A stretch of DNA of 64,000 nt from Pomacea canaliculata (GCF_003073045.1 NC_037593.1:8609525-8673524), one strand, 5' to 3'. Numbered from the stretch's first letter, positions 12,501 to 27,600 are shown. The notes: a model not told the origin generated them from the letters alone. Numbers and translations: made by a program.

Positions 12501-14998
12501 AAATGTAAACATCTTTAACAAAACACAGCAGAGGGGCTGATAAAAAGTCCTACAGTGCATCTTCAAAGTGTACCATCAATCATAAGCATTTATGAACAAG
12601 GCGTGTCAGCAAGTCCAATCCCCACAATAACATTGATAAATATGACTAGTAATACTCATGAAACAATGTCACAGTCTAAAAGCAATAAACTAATATCTCT
12701 GTAGTCGTACAAACATCTGAATGCCTAAAGAAAGGGGAAAAAAACTGGTCTCTTTATAATCTAATATTACTAATAAACATGTATTACTAATAGGTTATTT
12801 TTTTGAGAGAGGTTTTAACTATTGCTTTGTTTTTAAAAAAAAATTTGTAAACTGCATTTCCCAGTGTGGATGCAAGCTCAATGTGCTATAGCACATAACA
12901 ATAATATATATTACCTACAAAATGTTGTATAATACCTTAAGCTTTCTTTCACAGAGCAGACTCTTCCTAGGAACAAATATAAGGTGATATTCTTTCTTAT
13001 TATAGCCACCTCGTGTTTCTTCACTGAAACAAAGCACAAATTATACAACAAATTAATAAAACTAATAAAACAAAAAAGTTCCTGGCTTAATATGAGAATT
13101 AAAAAAAATCAGTTAAAAAATGGGCAAAATATGAAATTGAGAATAAAAGTAAAAATGAGCCTACTAAAATAACGAAAAACAGTTCATTTGATTTATATTA
13201 TAAAATGTTTATGATATATATTGTTCACAAGACTAGTTTCAGTGATTCATATAGGTTGGACTACAAAAAGGACCAAAAAAAGTAAACAAAGAAATAATTT
13301 AAAAAGAAAAAATGAAATGATAGATATTCTTAACATAAAACAGAAACTGGAGAGGGAAAAAAATGAAGTTGAATGACATGACCAAGTCATGCTTAGAACA
13401 TTATTAAACTTAAGAATGAGGGAATCGGTAGGGTACAACAGACTTACTTATGCAGATTTTGTGCAATTTTTTCCATTAGTTCCATTTTTGGTCGAGTAAG
13501 GAAAACAACATTCTGCACGTTGCTGGGTGGAAGACTTCCCAGTCTAAGAGGAAACATCTTGTCAACTTCATGTTCCTGGTACACATTGTTTAAGAAATAT
13601 TGTGAATTTAAAACACTGATGGAGTAGATAAAAAAAAAAAGGAAAACGGTTGGGAAAGGTTCCAGTAAAAGAGAAAGATTGTTGAGCTTTCTGCTTACTG
13701 TTTGTAATCATCATCAATACATCCAGGAAAACAGAAGGGTATAATTTTGTGACCAATATTCAATCAATTTAGCACACATGTGCATGCATACACATAGAGA
13801 TAAGTTGAAATCAGTCTAAAATTAAGTAAAAGGCTACTACAGAAGATCACAGACTATCACATAGCATTTTTTTCAAGTGAAGTTGTGTAATCATCTACAG
13901 AGAAAGCATGGGACAAACAGGCTGAGAAAAGTACATCCCAGGAATGGTGGTAAGCCAAGAATTGTGACTACACTAACAATGTAACGTACAAGAGAACAAA
14001 AAAATCAACAAGCCTGTGCACTCTAAATGAACAGAGACAAGACAACACAGATTCAAAAACATTTTTAAAAATTTACAACAATTTTTTTTTCAAAAATGAC
14101 TGGTCACCCTCAAAAGAGAATATTCAGCAATAAGGCCAAATGGTCCAGTCAGGCCATCATCCCACACCAGTGCCTGAAAAATAACATACAACTTTTTTTT
14201 AATGTAATCTCAAACTTGAATATTTTATTGACTTAAGGCCATTTCAGCCATTGTCACTTTTACAGGGTGAGCATAAAAATAGCCATCTTCTCATTCAATC
14301 ATCTATCCATGTATACCTCTCATCCCTAACCTACTTAAAAACATACAATCTGGATTCACAAACTGTGTCTTCTCGCTCATCCAATCACCTAGCCACATAT
14401 CTACCCCTCTCATCCTTATCATACATACGTACAATCTACGCACATACTATGTCTACTCCCTAATGTCATGATTCAAAACACATTTGACAAGCAGTTTCAT
14501 GAAGAAAGAGTATGACCGTACTGGCACATTTTATCAAGCTAGCACATGCAAAAGTATTTACTGTGTACAATATATGGCAAGGCATCGATCAGTAAACTAT
14601 ATGTGGAACTATCGCGTTTGTAAGGAAAGTTTGATGAATCATTCTTTCAGAAGTTTTTATCAGTTCTTGCAAATGCTCAGTTTTTATTACTAATTTTACG
14701 TATTTGATTTTACATACCACACTGGATTATTTTGCTATTCTGACACTTGACTAAAAATCACTATATGAGCTACGTGAATTGTGATAGTATCGCCAAGAAG
14801 GAGGGGCAGTTCATGTACTTCTCTCTCGGAAAATCTAGATTATAGAATAAAATCTTTGGACGAAACCATGGCAGTCGTAATTCTTACTTTAGTTCCCATG
14901 CATCTGTCGATGCATTCTAAAAACTCCCTCCGATAAAAGTCGCGTAGAAGCCCTAAATTTAGTTTCGAGGAACTTAGATGGGCAGACCCAGAAGCCAT
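6557..14998 (-). CDS. VPS33A: VPS33A, Sec1/Munc18 subunit of HOPS/CORVET tethering complexes
   Basis: SM-family protein that binds endosomal/lysosomal SNAREs and, with VPS16 and the other class C subunits, drives late-endosome/lysosome fusion. Exons in gene order: 14888-14998 (start ATG, first residues [15 protein letters not shown]), 14108-14173, 13448-13575, 12936-13023, 12134-12238, 11820-11936, 11288-11462, 10673-10851, 10426-10516, 10043-10117, 9753-9832, 9415-9633, 8969-9137, 8539-8661, 6557-6666 (stop TAA). All phases join to 611 residues; human VPS33A has 596. Diagnostic blocks are [70 protein letters not shown] and [17 protein letters not shown]. The last suits VPS33A better than VPS33B. 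An extra Ser-rich stretch of about eight residues (residues 536-543) lies before the FFLGGVT block. A second terminal exon is listed separately. Confidence 0.97.
6667..8538 (-). other. VPS33A last intron
   Basis: AT-rich intron between exon 14 and the distal terminal exon. Its only coding signal is exon 15a at 7677-7792. The open frame that continues from exon 14 past its donor (below 8539) reads into a poly-Lys/Phe run and is intronic. Confidence 0.8.
7677..7792 (-). CDS. VPS33A: alternative 3'-terminal exon of VPS33A (exon 15a)
   Basis: Lies in the 1.87-kb intron before the canonical last exon. After an acceptor (TTTATTTAG, then TG) it keeps the exact phase left by exon 14. It reads 37 codons to TAG, beginning [15 protein letters not shown] and ending LVQQDF. 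The canonical exon at the same place reads [15 protein letters not shown]. The two share the D-[FY]-[IV]-[IV]-[GA]-S-T-S-[IV]-[IL]-T-G-D core and then diverge fully. The GSTSVLT core resembles the GST-x-hLTP end motif of other SM proteins. Used in place of exon 15 it gives a 613-residue isoform with a different tail. Minus-strand AATAAA hexamers at 7001-7006 and 6914-6919 could end such a transcript. The pyrimidine tract before the acceptor is weak, so a decaying duplicate is possible, but the frame is intact. Confidence 0.72.
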
Positions 14999-15647
14999 TT
15001 TCTAATTCCGCACTCTGAGGGAGTAATTATGTTCTCTTCTTTCATATAGCTTTATTTTTAACTGCGTGACATAAATGAATGCTGTCATTATACCTTTTAG
15101 TTTAATTAAAATTTACTTTTATTTTAATACATTTTGGTAGCATAAGATTGTTCTTTGAGTATGTAAAAGATGTTTACATTACTAATATTCTTTCAGATTA
15201 AAACTATTAAATAGTTATAAGTGTTTATTAGTTTAAAATATTATAACATTATTATTTAATTTCTTTAATAAAATATTTTGATGTTTCAGGGAAAAAAATT
15301 GGTGCGAGACAACTTTTGTTTTCTTCCGCTTATTGATACCTTGCTTAGTAAATAGTTCCAATTTTTCAAAGCATTAATTATGCCTGTATGCTTTAATATA
15401 TTTGCATAATTCTTAAAATTATCCATACACAACTTTATTTATCTTGCAATTCAATGTACTGTGGTCAAGTTACTTTAATGAATTAGCACTTGGTTTTCAG
15501 TGCGGAGCAGCTCCAGGAGCGGTAGGACGCCGCAAACAGAGGTGTTGGGGGAAACGTAAAGATGTACACAGTAGCTTGAACACCTATTACTTGTATATCT
15601 GATCAGATGTCTGTGCTGAGCTACATTTCCTGAATATCATTCCAGAG
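14999..15647. promoter_or_regulatory. shared intergenic promoter region of VPS33A and SGSM
   Basis: The 649 bp between the divergent start codons of VPS33A (minus) and SGSM (plus) must hold both 5' UTRs and core promoters unless an upstream non-coding exon exists. The part next to SGSM (about 15500-15550) is locally richer in GC and CpG than the AT-rich middle. No TATA box at a convincing distance was seen. A bidirectional promoter is an inference from geometry. Confidence 0.55.
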
Positions 15648-18600
15648 ATGTCTACGAACGAAGCTGAGGCACGCCAGTGCCTGCTAAAAGCTGTCAAAAA
15701 GGAGGTATGTATTACGGACAGCTGTTGAGCAAGAGTGGTAAATTAATGTTAATCAGACGATACTCATAATTTATTTACATCGGTAATGTTGACGTCTTCT
15801 CGCTTTTCTTTATGGAATTTCGGCAACATATTTTTGAAAAATTGTATTTTTCTACAAATCTGGTTTACGTCATTTTTAGATGTTCAAAGTAACTGCGAGA
15901 CCCCTGTTTGTTTACATTGCCTCTGACTTGACTAGAGCATAAGTTTCATAGTTTTTAAAAATCGCAGCACGTTGCAGAATCAAGTGGAAGGTGTATTTAT
16001 GGAGATGCCATTACTATTGATCGTAGCTTCTGGCACACCATTAGTTAGCTTAAGCGTCAAAACTGGCATTTACACAATAGCAGGCTGCATGGGTCTCAAC
16101 TGTCTGATGCCTTGGCATCTAGTTTTTGAGGCTTTCTCTTAAAACGTTGAAACTCAGATGCTTTAAATAATGCTCAAAAGTAATAATCGTAATACCTTTA
16201 CTAATTTATTTCAGCAATTACAATAGGTATTTCATTGCAACATATTTATCACAGCTCCTATACTCCCTTCTTCATAACTGCTTACTCTGTGAAATGCTAA
16301 TGGCAATTGAAGAAATAAAACAAGTACTAGATATGGAATCCATCTTATGCTTCACTATTATAGAGAAGTCATATTTTTGGGAAGAAAGAATGAACTGAAT
16401 GGTAATTGGAATATTTGTGCTTGCAGAGAGTACAATACATCTAGCTTGGAAACTACATTTAACAAAACAAACAAAAAGTTATAAGCTTATTTAAGATCTA
16501 TATTACATGCATAATTATAGATAAGCAAATAGAGAGATATTGTAAAAGGATCATGATGTCATCAGACACTATTTTGATATACTAGCTGTGTAAAAGGTGT
16601 AGTTAACATTTTGGTCAAATGAATTTATACTTGGTCTTTAATAATAATAATACATGCAAAATTTATATAGTGCAGACTCACACTTCTAAGGAGGATGCTC
16701 TTAGTGCTTAAGAACAAGAATGAGACCTGAGCAACATACGAGGGACAGAAGAACAAGCAAACAACATATGAATGATAGAAGGATAAATAACAGTACTAAT
16801 AACAAATTTGGACTTTTAATGTTTCAGTATAATTCTGCAACAGAAAATATACTTTAAAATAATACTCTTATGTCTACACCTATCTGAAATAATCTGTTCT
16901 TTTGGAAACACTCTGAAGAGTTGATTATGCACTTACAGATATAATTTTCTGCACATACTACTTGCATCTTTTCCTAAATATTGACCAGTTTTTTGCAGTA
17001 GCATTGACAGTCCATCTTTAAAATGGTTGATCTAATAAAGCTGGCAGTTTTGCAATTTAATATGATAACATTTGTGAGATGATGATTATTATTTAAAATA
17101 TGCAGGTGAAACAAATAATGGAAGAATCTGTGACTCGCAAATTCGTGCATGAAGAAAGTAGCAGCATTATCTCATTGTGTGGTAAGTTAAAAAAAAAAAT
17201 TGTTTTTAAGTTATTGATTTGGCTTTGATCTAACATGGACAGTTCTTAAAAGATTTTTATTTTCTCTATACCATTAAAAATTATAAGATATGCAGATAAG
17301 AATATTTATATTTAGATGTCTGTATCACTTTATAGAAAAATATCTTGACTAGCATTTCGATTTCTATCTTTAATAGGTGCTGTAGAAGCTTGCTTATTGC
17401 ACGGATTGAAAAAGCGAGCACTTGGACTGTTTAAACATGGTACAACCACAGCTTTGCTACAGAAAATTGCTAAGAACTTTGAGCCTGCTGCCCAAGTGGC
17501 CAAGCTGGTTGCAGAGGCTGAAGCAAGTAGCTCAGCTGATAATGTGTCAAAGTAAGTAACAGGCCGTAATGAAAGAGTTTTAATGAAAGGCTTCTGGCTG
17601 TTGAGATAAACTAATGTTTGAATTTTGTACAGAAGTTACAAAATTAAGCATTAAGTTCGAACTTACCTGAACATGCCCTCAGTTCCTTTTCATTCATAGA
17701 TGATTTTTTATCACTTCATTGATAAGCTGCCTTCATATTATTATTGCTATAATCATCTTTAGTTTTTAGTTATATACAATGCTTAAGCTGTCCCTGATAT
17801 TAACAGTAATATAGACAAGTTCATTTTTAGGTTGTAGGCAGGATAAATGATGATCAATATCTTGTCTCCTAACAAGATTTAGCACTATAATTGTTTTTTT
17901 TGTATTTTCTATATATCTATATAAACTGCACTTACATACTTAACAGTACATATTCCATTGTTAGAGCTGAGTTTTTTTTTTTTCTGCTTAAGTTGCTTAA
18001 GTAAAAGTTTTTGCCACATAATAAATCCTCCTGATTAATTATCAATGGTCTGAATAGTAATAGTGTTAAACAGTTGTATTTATGACTTACTTGCTTTAAT
18101 CTTTGTAGAAAATCTCAAGACAGTGCCAAAAATCAGGCCAAAAAGTGTACCAGTTCTAGCAGTAGCAAATACCTTTGGCTGCGTATTGCAATATTTGAAA
18201 AGTATCTAGCCAAGATTCTTGACTATCTTGTTCAGAACAGCAGGTGAGTTTCATGCTTTAGCTTTTTTGAGACAGTTTCTGAAGATCCCTACCCCCCACC
18301 CCCACCCCACCCTCATGATTACCAACACCAGTACAAACTTACTGTTTCAGTGTAATATTTAGCATATAAAGAACCAGAAGTGGGTAGTGATGGTTGATGG
18401 CAGATTAAGCTCATCATTCTGTTTAAAAAATGTGAATGTGTAATATTAGTACTTGTATTATTTTGATCACACTTAATTTTGAAAAATGCTATTGTTTTGT
18501 TTTTCTATTCTGCGTTTAGTTAGATTTTGCACCTTAGATTTCTGAGATGCATTTAAGTACACTTACTTGAGCAAAAATCTACAAATATTTACTGGCTTGA

Positions 18601-21600
18601 CTTCTGGCTTTTTTCCCCTAGCAAATATTATGAATGTGAAGCACTGATAGCTGATCCTGTGGATGGACCTATATTTGCTTCTCTGCTAGGTATGTACAGC
18701 ACTTTATTTAGTATATGAGCCATTCACCAAACAGTCTATAAATGTGACAAATATCAATATTAATATAATATAATTAATGTTTGAATGGCAGCTTCCTTTT
18801 TGATTTTTATTCATAATGTGTTAAAAACAATATACTTGACGGCAGTTGGTCCTTGTGCGCTGGACTATACAAAAATGAAGACTGCGGATCATTTCTGGAC
18901 TGACCCGCCAGCTGATGAGCTAGTCCAGCGGCATCGCATCCACTCAAGTGGAAAGCATGCTTTCACCAACCCAGGTTCCCCCAAACGCCCAGGTTTGCAG
19001 GTACAATGTTCACTTTGTCTTGTCATTCTCCATGCTAGCTAAAAGGATGCTTTCCACTGCAGTACCAATCCAGATACCATACCACGAACTTGTATTACTG
19101 GACTGCTGGCAGACAATTTTTTCCAGTTAACTACTAAAATGGGGCATGAGACTACAAAGCTTCCGGTTTATTCACATTTCAGATTAACTACTAAAATGAG
19201 GCATGCTACTACAAAGCTTCCTGTTTAGTCACATTCTTTGTTTAGGTTCGCCAAGACTAACAGCGGAGAACTTCGCAAGAGGCTAAGCATTGGTCTTGGC
19301 AGACAAACAGCAATCCACCTATACAGTCCATGATCATAACAAATGATGTTAAGCCAATAATTTACATAAAGTCCAGGCTACAAAATAACAGACACTCTTA
19401 TTCACCAACATAGTATTATCACCAGTTGAGGTTAATCTGTTTTAATTCATAAAAAATATCACTCCTAACTGACTTTCTCCCATGCCTCTTTCTCCTGCCA
19501 GTAAAGATGTCTGTTTCTGTATGATTAATACCTACAGCTGTGCCGTTCTTTTAATTATGTAATGCGATATTTTTTATTTTGTGCACTGTTATTAAATTTT
19601 CAATATTCTGAAGGCTTGTGTGATGTCACATATAGGCGTGGTATGCACCTGGTAACATGTTTTTGAATGCTGTCTGGTTGTATTTTTGATTTAATGTTTG
19701 TTTTAGCATTATAAAGAGCAGTGAGCATGTTGAACAAAATTGTGCTATGTAAGTGTGCTTTATTATTATTATGTACTGGTTGTATTATTCTTTCGATTTT
19801 TGTTTGAAATTAATTTGTTTACTGTCTCTGCTGATACAGAAACATATTTTTGCATGCATGTTGAAGATAAGAAGAGACACAAGTTCTGGTGGCAGCGAGG
19901 AAACCAGTCCCAAATCTTTTCACATGTCAGCCAGAGAGTATGTGGAGTCTCTTCACCAGAACTCTAAACTGACGCTACTGTATGGAAAAAACAATGTCTT
20001 AGTGCAGCCTGTAAGTCTTCTGTTTTGTTTGCGTGTTTTTCAAACTAGATAGTAATTACACAGTGTTGAAAGATTATGAGATCGGTGGGTTGATGGAAGG
20101 TACCCAGGCTAGTAGGAAGGTTGAAGGATAATGAGGTGTGAGGAAAATTCTTTATAACACACTCATTCAAGAATCAATCCCTTTCATTGCTTTTTCACAT
20201 TTTGCACGTTAGTGGTAGAAGGAAGAGCAGGTTATATGCTGGTTGCTGGAAATTGCAAAAGTGCGCTATGAACATACATGCACCTGAGATTTGAGCACAT
20301 AAAACTCTTTATTACAGAAGCCCAAAATGTGAAATATGGGAGGAGGCATTGAGCATGTCAGTAAGTTGGTTGGTTAACATGAAACATCTAAAGTGAGAAT
20401 TGTAGTAGATCACAAGTGGCAGATTAGAAACGAGGGAAAATGGGAGAGAAAAAAGTAAACACTTTAGAAAAATTTAAGCAATTATGAACCAGGCAAGGAT
20501 AATTATATCTTTACTTATGTTTGCTGTTTTGTTTATGTGTTTCCTTTTCACTTTTTCCTCTTATTTGGTTTAATCTTAAGACTGGTAATGTGTTTCAATA
20601 TTTTTAGTTCAGTCATTGTACTATTTTGCTGTTTCATGTTGGAGTTCTCCATTAGTAAACTTCTTCCAGACAGCTCCAGAGTCTGTGCCAGTCATTGATT
20701 CACTATGTGTCTGACTAGATTCTTGTTTTCATAGGGCACCATAGTTCTTGATGTTAAGATTATGTTATGTCCATAAGGTTTAAGCCCAGTATGTTTTTAT
20801 GTTGCGCTCCAGTCACAGGTACTGCAAGTGTTTCATGAAAAGGAAAAGTGACAAGAGGAACACTGAAATGTTGTTCTTACTTAGGATGAGGCCAAAAATC
20901 TTGTTCCATATTAATGTGACCATCACTTTTTAAAAAAACTACTATCCAGAGTGGGTAATGTTCAAGAAATTTTGAACAATTATTTTAAAATACTTTTGTC
21001 TGCAAAGTTAGAGTTGGGATCAGAGATAGTATAATGCAGATGAAGCAGGTGTGTATAAACTGTATGTCAGTCTTGCTGCATTTTTTTTTTATATAGACTT
21101 TTAGCTGTTATTAAGACAAGCTGTCAAACCAAGAAAATGCCTTCCTCTTCCACCATCAAAAAAGCTCAGTGTGTGGTTATAAAAGAAAACATTTACATGC
21201 ATGTGTAAGAAAGCATTCTTGTTGCTAAATTACAAATCACAGTACTGTGATGCAATTATGTTTTGTTTATTTCTGTGTGAAGCTTTTTTACATTTTGGGG
21301 ATAAGCTCTAAGATGCTCATGCTTTGTGTTAAAAAATCTGTAAAGTTTGAGGTACCTATGATTGGAGCTAAGAAGGGAGATGTCGCCTGATTTCATCTGG
21401 TTGTGTGAATAGTGAGTTTGAGCGTGTATATGTACGAGAAAGTGTGCACATGTGCATGTAAATTGATGGATGTTTTGTATTTTGTTCCTCCATCCCATTA
21501 TTCAAGGCATGTTCATTATTTTTTTTCCTGTTTTCATTTTTCTAAAGCAACGAAAATCGAGTTTGCCAGTGCTTCGCCACAACACTGTGCAACTCCGAGT

Positions 21601-24600
21601 ACGTAAACCACAATTTTTTTATGCCATATAGGCGCTTATGGCCTGCCTTTGTTTCTCAGACACCAAAATGTATATTCAGTGTTTTGCTGCTGGTTCATAA
21701 ATGACATAGTGTGTAGCTGTTTCAGTTGAGCATCGTAAACACCCACACTTTCATACTTGTAGAAATGTGGTTCACTTATTCCCAAGCTTGGAGTCACTGT
21801 CAGTGATGAAGCTTCAGCAAGGTCTCCTGCACAATTATTGTGTATACACAAATAAAATGTAATTACAATGTTAAACAGCACTGATTGTGCGATTATATGA
21901 TTAAGTTAAAATTTTATTTTATCTACTGACTATAATTGAACATATCCCAAAAATGAAATATTTCTAAGGGTTTTTCTAATTATCTGACAATGTATACAGA
22001 GATTTGTTTAAGATGATACATGGGTATCTTTAGTATGCTAATCAATAAGCAAATGAGGATCTTTGAGTTTAACAAGACTATCAATGTGTGTTAGCTTTTT
22101 TTTTTATTTTGTGAAAGCATATAGACTTTTTGAAGTGACAAGCTGATTACTAGAAGTATTTGCAAGAACAAAGTGGTTTTTCATCGAAGAAATTATACAA
22201 AACAAATTATGAGAATACTGTAGTCACTGTACCTGATTATAATCTATCATAAAAAAAACAACCGAAATCATTATACGGTAAAAACTACAGAGCATATACA
22301 AGTTTCCACTGTCTGTCTTGCATCACTCCGTTTGCACCCAACACTCTCTTTAATCTGGGTAAACTCGCTGATTTGTTGAAAAATGCACTAAAAGATAGTT
22401 TACCACTGCTCCACAGCACAGCCATTGCTACAAATTTTGAGAGTTCACGTTGCTGTGTACACCAGCTGAAAAATTAATATCCCCTACCTAATTCATAATG
22501 TTCCACATTTGTTTCCCTTGATGTCCTGTACTTCCTGTTTGATCAAAAGATCGCAGTCAGAAAGTGAAGTTTGTTGCCTGATGGGGAGTAAGGTATTGTC
22601 AGCTCCAGTGACTGAATCAGATGTGTTGCGTTGCCGTGATGTGGTATCAGGTATGCCAAACAAGTGCACACACTGTCACAGCATCAAACCCATCGTGTGC
22701 AGTTTCTTTGATTGTTGTGCATGCATTTCTGCTTTCAACTTTTGGTTCTGTTTGGTAAATCATTATGTTGCTCTCAGTGACTGTTTCCCAGCATAGTCAG
22801 AGTATATTATCATGTTTGTCTAGAGCCTGAAAAAAGGAGCTGTTACTTAAGAAATGTGGTTGAAGATTTAAAGGGAACTGAATCTATGGTTAGAGTCTAA
22901 AGATGCAGTGGAACTGCAATTCCACATTTTTTAAATATATTTTTAGATTGTAAAAATAAAAGGTGTTTTATATGCAATTGTGACTTAGCACCAGGTGTGC
23001 ACTGTGCAGCACACATCCTTGTCCACCTGAAGTTCTCTACTGACCTTTATGACCCCCTTCATCTTTCATTTTATCTCCTTGTGAATCTCCCATCATATTT
23101 GTGTCTTCCAAAATGTGATGTAAATGCTTGCCTTGTTTTTCACTAGAATTGTGTAGCTGAAATTCACTTTGCCAATGCATTTAGGTCAATTTGTTGTTTA
23201 ACCACGCCTCTTTTTGTACACTTCAGAGAGAGGACACAGAAGCACTTCCTGGATACCTGTCTTTGCACCAAAGTGCAGAGGGCCTCATCATCATGTGGAC
23301 ACCAAATCAGCTCATGAATGGGTGTTGTGAGCAGGTCACCGAGGACACAGACCGCAGGTCTTAACATGGTTCTTATTATGTTAAAGTGCTGTCTTGTAGA
23401 AATGTGTTAATGCTTTTACTTAGCCTTCAGATATATGTTGTCTTTAGTTTTCTGTTATTAAGATCAGCTATAATTGTTGCACAGCTTACATGGTTAATAT
23501 GTGTTTCCAGTAATATTAGTACTCAATTGCAGACCAAAGTCACATAGGTCTTTGCATTTTCCTGCTCAGGTTTACTCTCAGAGAAATAGAAGCACAATAA
23601 TTATAAACTGTTTATGATGTGAGGAGGGGAGATTATATGTGCTTCTTCCTGCATGTAAAGTATTATGAATTTATTCATATTTATAGAACTGTGCTTTCGG
23701 TGTAACCTTCATATATTGCTTTTTATTTTGCCATGTTTTCTTTCTGTTGGATGTTGTTTCGTGACACAATTATTGCTTCCTGTGGCACTCAACGTTGCAT
23801 ATGTGTGATACAACAAAAATTATTCCCTTCATCAGATTTCTGCACAAAAAAGTGTAAGTTAGGTTGTCCATTTTCTGTTTTAGACTTGTGCTTCACCATT
23901 ATTTGAACTAGCCATGTGTTCCAATGCCTCCATATTTTGCTGTTAGGATGTGTCCACAAGCTACATGTTGAAAGGCATTGTCTTCAGTCATAAGTACTGC
24001 AGTGATCTACATTTTTAGAAAATAAAATTGTAAAATAAACTAATTTCTTTTAGTACCTAATATATGCTCACATCTGCTTAAACATTTTGCACAAGAATAG
24101 TTTTGCGATATTTACATTGCTTTCATTCAATGAATAACAAACTTTTTTTTCTTCAATATTTCAGCATCTACTGGGATTTTGCCATGACTGTATATGTAGA
24201 CGAAATTGTATACATACACTGTCATCAGCAGCGTAAGTGTCCATGGTTTTAGTCTACAGTTTTAGTCAGGATTAGATTTTATCATGATCAATTCAGCTGT
24301 GATTCACAGACATGATAATATAAATTAGTTGCTTCAGTTATGTTATTTGAAAGTATATCTATTATAGAAATATATTTTGAGGTATGTGATTTTTCTGTCT
24401 TAACATGGAGGACTTTTTTTTTAATGGGGATGGTGGTTAGAGAGTGGAAGGGGTAGCATTTTTTCTACATTTCCAGAAATTATCCAGTGTCTGTAGTTTT
24501 GCTAGCTCATCATTTATCTTTTCTTGTGACAAGTTTACCTTCATGTTACCTCACTTAAATTTTAACAAGGGTTCCCCTGTATAACACATTTTTTTTCAGC

Positions 24601-27600
24601 TGATTGTCGTGGAACAGTGGTTCTTGTGGGACAGGATGGCGTTCAGCGGCCTCCCATTCACTTTCCCAAAGGAGGCCACTTATTGTCATTCTTGTCCTGT
24701 CTGGAGAATGGTCTGCTTCCCAATGGACAACTTGACCCTCCACTTTGGTCACAACGAGGAAAAGGTCAGTGACTGACTTGCAGCATATGGATGCTAGTTT
24801 ACTTACAAGGACAGCTGTTACTCCTAAGGTGGGTGAAAGTTACAAAACTAGCTCCTGATTTTTTCTCATTTTTATCATCCTTTGGTGACTGTAGGCATGA
24901 GAGGTGACTATCATCCCTATTTGAGATGTTTATCCTGACACAAATCGTGAACATAATCTTTTCCATAGCGAAGCAACATCAGATATATTGTTGCAGGATG
25001 TACCTATCCTGCTAGTGTTTTCTGTCACTACCAGCGTTATCTTGTTGTTTTTAAATTAACATTGCTTTTAAAATGTAGACTAGCTTTCACTAGTTGTTTA
25101 GTTTGCTTCCATTTTTTTGTTGTTGTTTTTTTAGTTCTGTACTTTTTTTTATGTATTATCTCCCTTTGAATAGTTTTCCCTCCTGTTTTTGCCTTAAATC
25201 AGCATTCATTTTGTTGTAACTTGGCTTCAGAATGTTCAATGTTAAAAAAAAACCACATTGGAAACTAGTCTGTTCTCTTGGCAGGCAAAGTTTTTCCAAA
25301 ACTGCGGCGTAAAGCAAATAGTAATTCCAGTAGTGGCAGCACCAGCAGTGGCAGCACTACAAGCATGGAGGATGAAGAAGCCACTGATTATGTCTTTCGA
25401 ATTATCAGTACCTTCAAGCCTGATGCAATCAGTAAGTTGGGATAAAAGAACAAAAGAAAAAAATAGGCTTTTGTGCAAGCTGAATGTTTACTGTTAACAT
25501 GTGCTGTACAGTTTGTGCAACAAAAAACATTTGAAGGTCACATGTGTTATTTGCCAGGGTCATCCCTAAAATTTTTGTTTCTGTGCTTGTATCTAAAATC
25601 TGCTCTGCAGTTTTCTGATTAAATACAAGCTTTATGATAGATTTCTGAACTGGGACTGATCCATTTCCTATGGACAATTTTGTAATGCAGCCCCGGAGAT
25701 GATGGACCCCAAGGTCAAAATGTCAGGGGATCCAGTATCATCCACAACTACTCGTCGTGCTCCCCTTCCCCGCAGTCCTTTGGCAGCACCATCATCCATG
25801 CAATCTTATGCCCGGACCCAGGAGGAACAGAACCACTCTTGTCTCAGCCAGGCGGGATCAAGCCATAGGTATTCTCACCTGTACGTGTGGTATTTGTGTT
25901 GTTATTCCCTTGCTTGGCCTGCATAACCATGCTAAAGAGGCTTGCAATGGTTGTGGCTAGGCAGGCTAGGTTTTGTCCTGTGTGGCTGCAGCTTGCAGTG
26001 CTTGTTGCTAGGAAGGCTGGGTTTTGTCCTGTGCTGTATGCACAGCTGGTGCTGCATCAGAGAGTTTAGAAAATAATGGTTAACAAAAATACACCATTTT
26101 GGGAAGTAGTCCCTCCCATCTTTTGTGCTTGCTTGCAGTGTAGCTTTTATCTTTAGAATCTCGGGGAACCACACTACAAGATGCTTGCTTCCAAGCATGT
26201 ACACAAGTTGATTCTTTCGCTCTGTTACTCTGAAACATTGGGTGAGTTCGGTCCAGTATAGTTTACTGATCACCTCTTTCAACCCATTTGCCACCATTGT
26301 CAATGGCAAAATTATTTCCTGTATGAACAAGTAAATTAGTGTTGAAGTGATTGTGGGAATTGTACAACATGTTTAGATAGTGCAGATGGATTAAACTTTG
26401 TGAGAGTTTAATAGCATTTTCTGTTAAATGGAGTTTAATAGCCATATCTTTCATTTATGGTAATATATTTATGTTGATTTTATCTTTAGAGCAATTTTTT
26501 CATGTGTTTGTCAGTTTGATTTCCCACAGGAGAATACATTGCACTACTTTGCCTTGGAAACAAAAATATCTAATATTAAATGTTTATTATCTTTTGCCTC
26601 TCCTTTCTAGGCAAAGTTTGTAGACCTAGTTATTGCTTTTATTGTTTTCAAATCATTAATGTCAGGTCAGTTGTGGACTTCTGTTCTTAGGTGTATGTGA
26701 TTATTTTCTTTCAACTTTATAAAGGCATAACAGGCATGCTATATTTCTCACAGGACCCAATGAAAGGAAATTTTCCAGAAAGCAGGCTGATTAGGTGTAG
26801 TATTTATGTTCATTTTCTAGAATGGGTCCCTGGTAAAACTTTTCCACCGCATGGGTTGAAGCTGCAATCATTGATGAGTTTATGAAGTGCTGCAGGTTGT
26901 TGTTGATGGTGAAGGGTAGCATCATAAAACTAATTTTGTGACTTGTGTAGTGAGTGATTTGGGGCGAGAAAACAAGGACAGTTATTTTACAGATGATGCT
27001 GACACCATAGAAGACAAGCAGATATACTTCTTGTACTAAAGAGCAAAGAAAAAAAACTGTAAACAAGAAAAGAAATCTTTCTCACAAGGTAAAATATTAT
27101 GCAGTTAGAATTTACTCTACCAGACTAACTCTGAAGTTACTAATCCATCAGCCAAAAGTTGCTTTAACAAAAATTGCCCTGCATCTTTCTATTTGTGAAG
27201 AAAGTAGGATTTATATTTAACAAAGTATTGTCAAAGCTGCTCTTTCAATTATTCAAGAAAAACGCTGGAATACTACTTGCCTAATTCATGGCTTTGTTGT
27301 TGAATGAAGGATCTTAAGTCCATGTTCTTGTATTACTTTGTAAATCTTTTTTAATCAACAAGGGAAGTAAGTGGACTGTGCAGATCAAACACAAAGCACG
27401 TCTTTTTTTTTCTATGTCGGCATCATCTGTTATTGTGTCTCCCCCAGAATTGCTCATTGTGTGTGACTATGAATGTTGCTTAAAGCCTTTTTAATAATCT
27501 ATCTCAAATACTGAGTTTCATGCTGAACTCATTGGCAACCTCATGATGCAGATAATCAATGATATTCAAGCATTATAAAAAAAAATCATGAAAAAAAACC

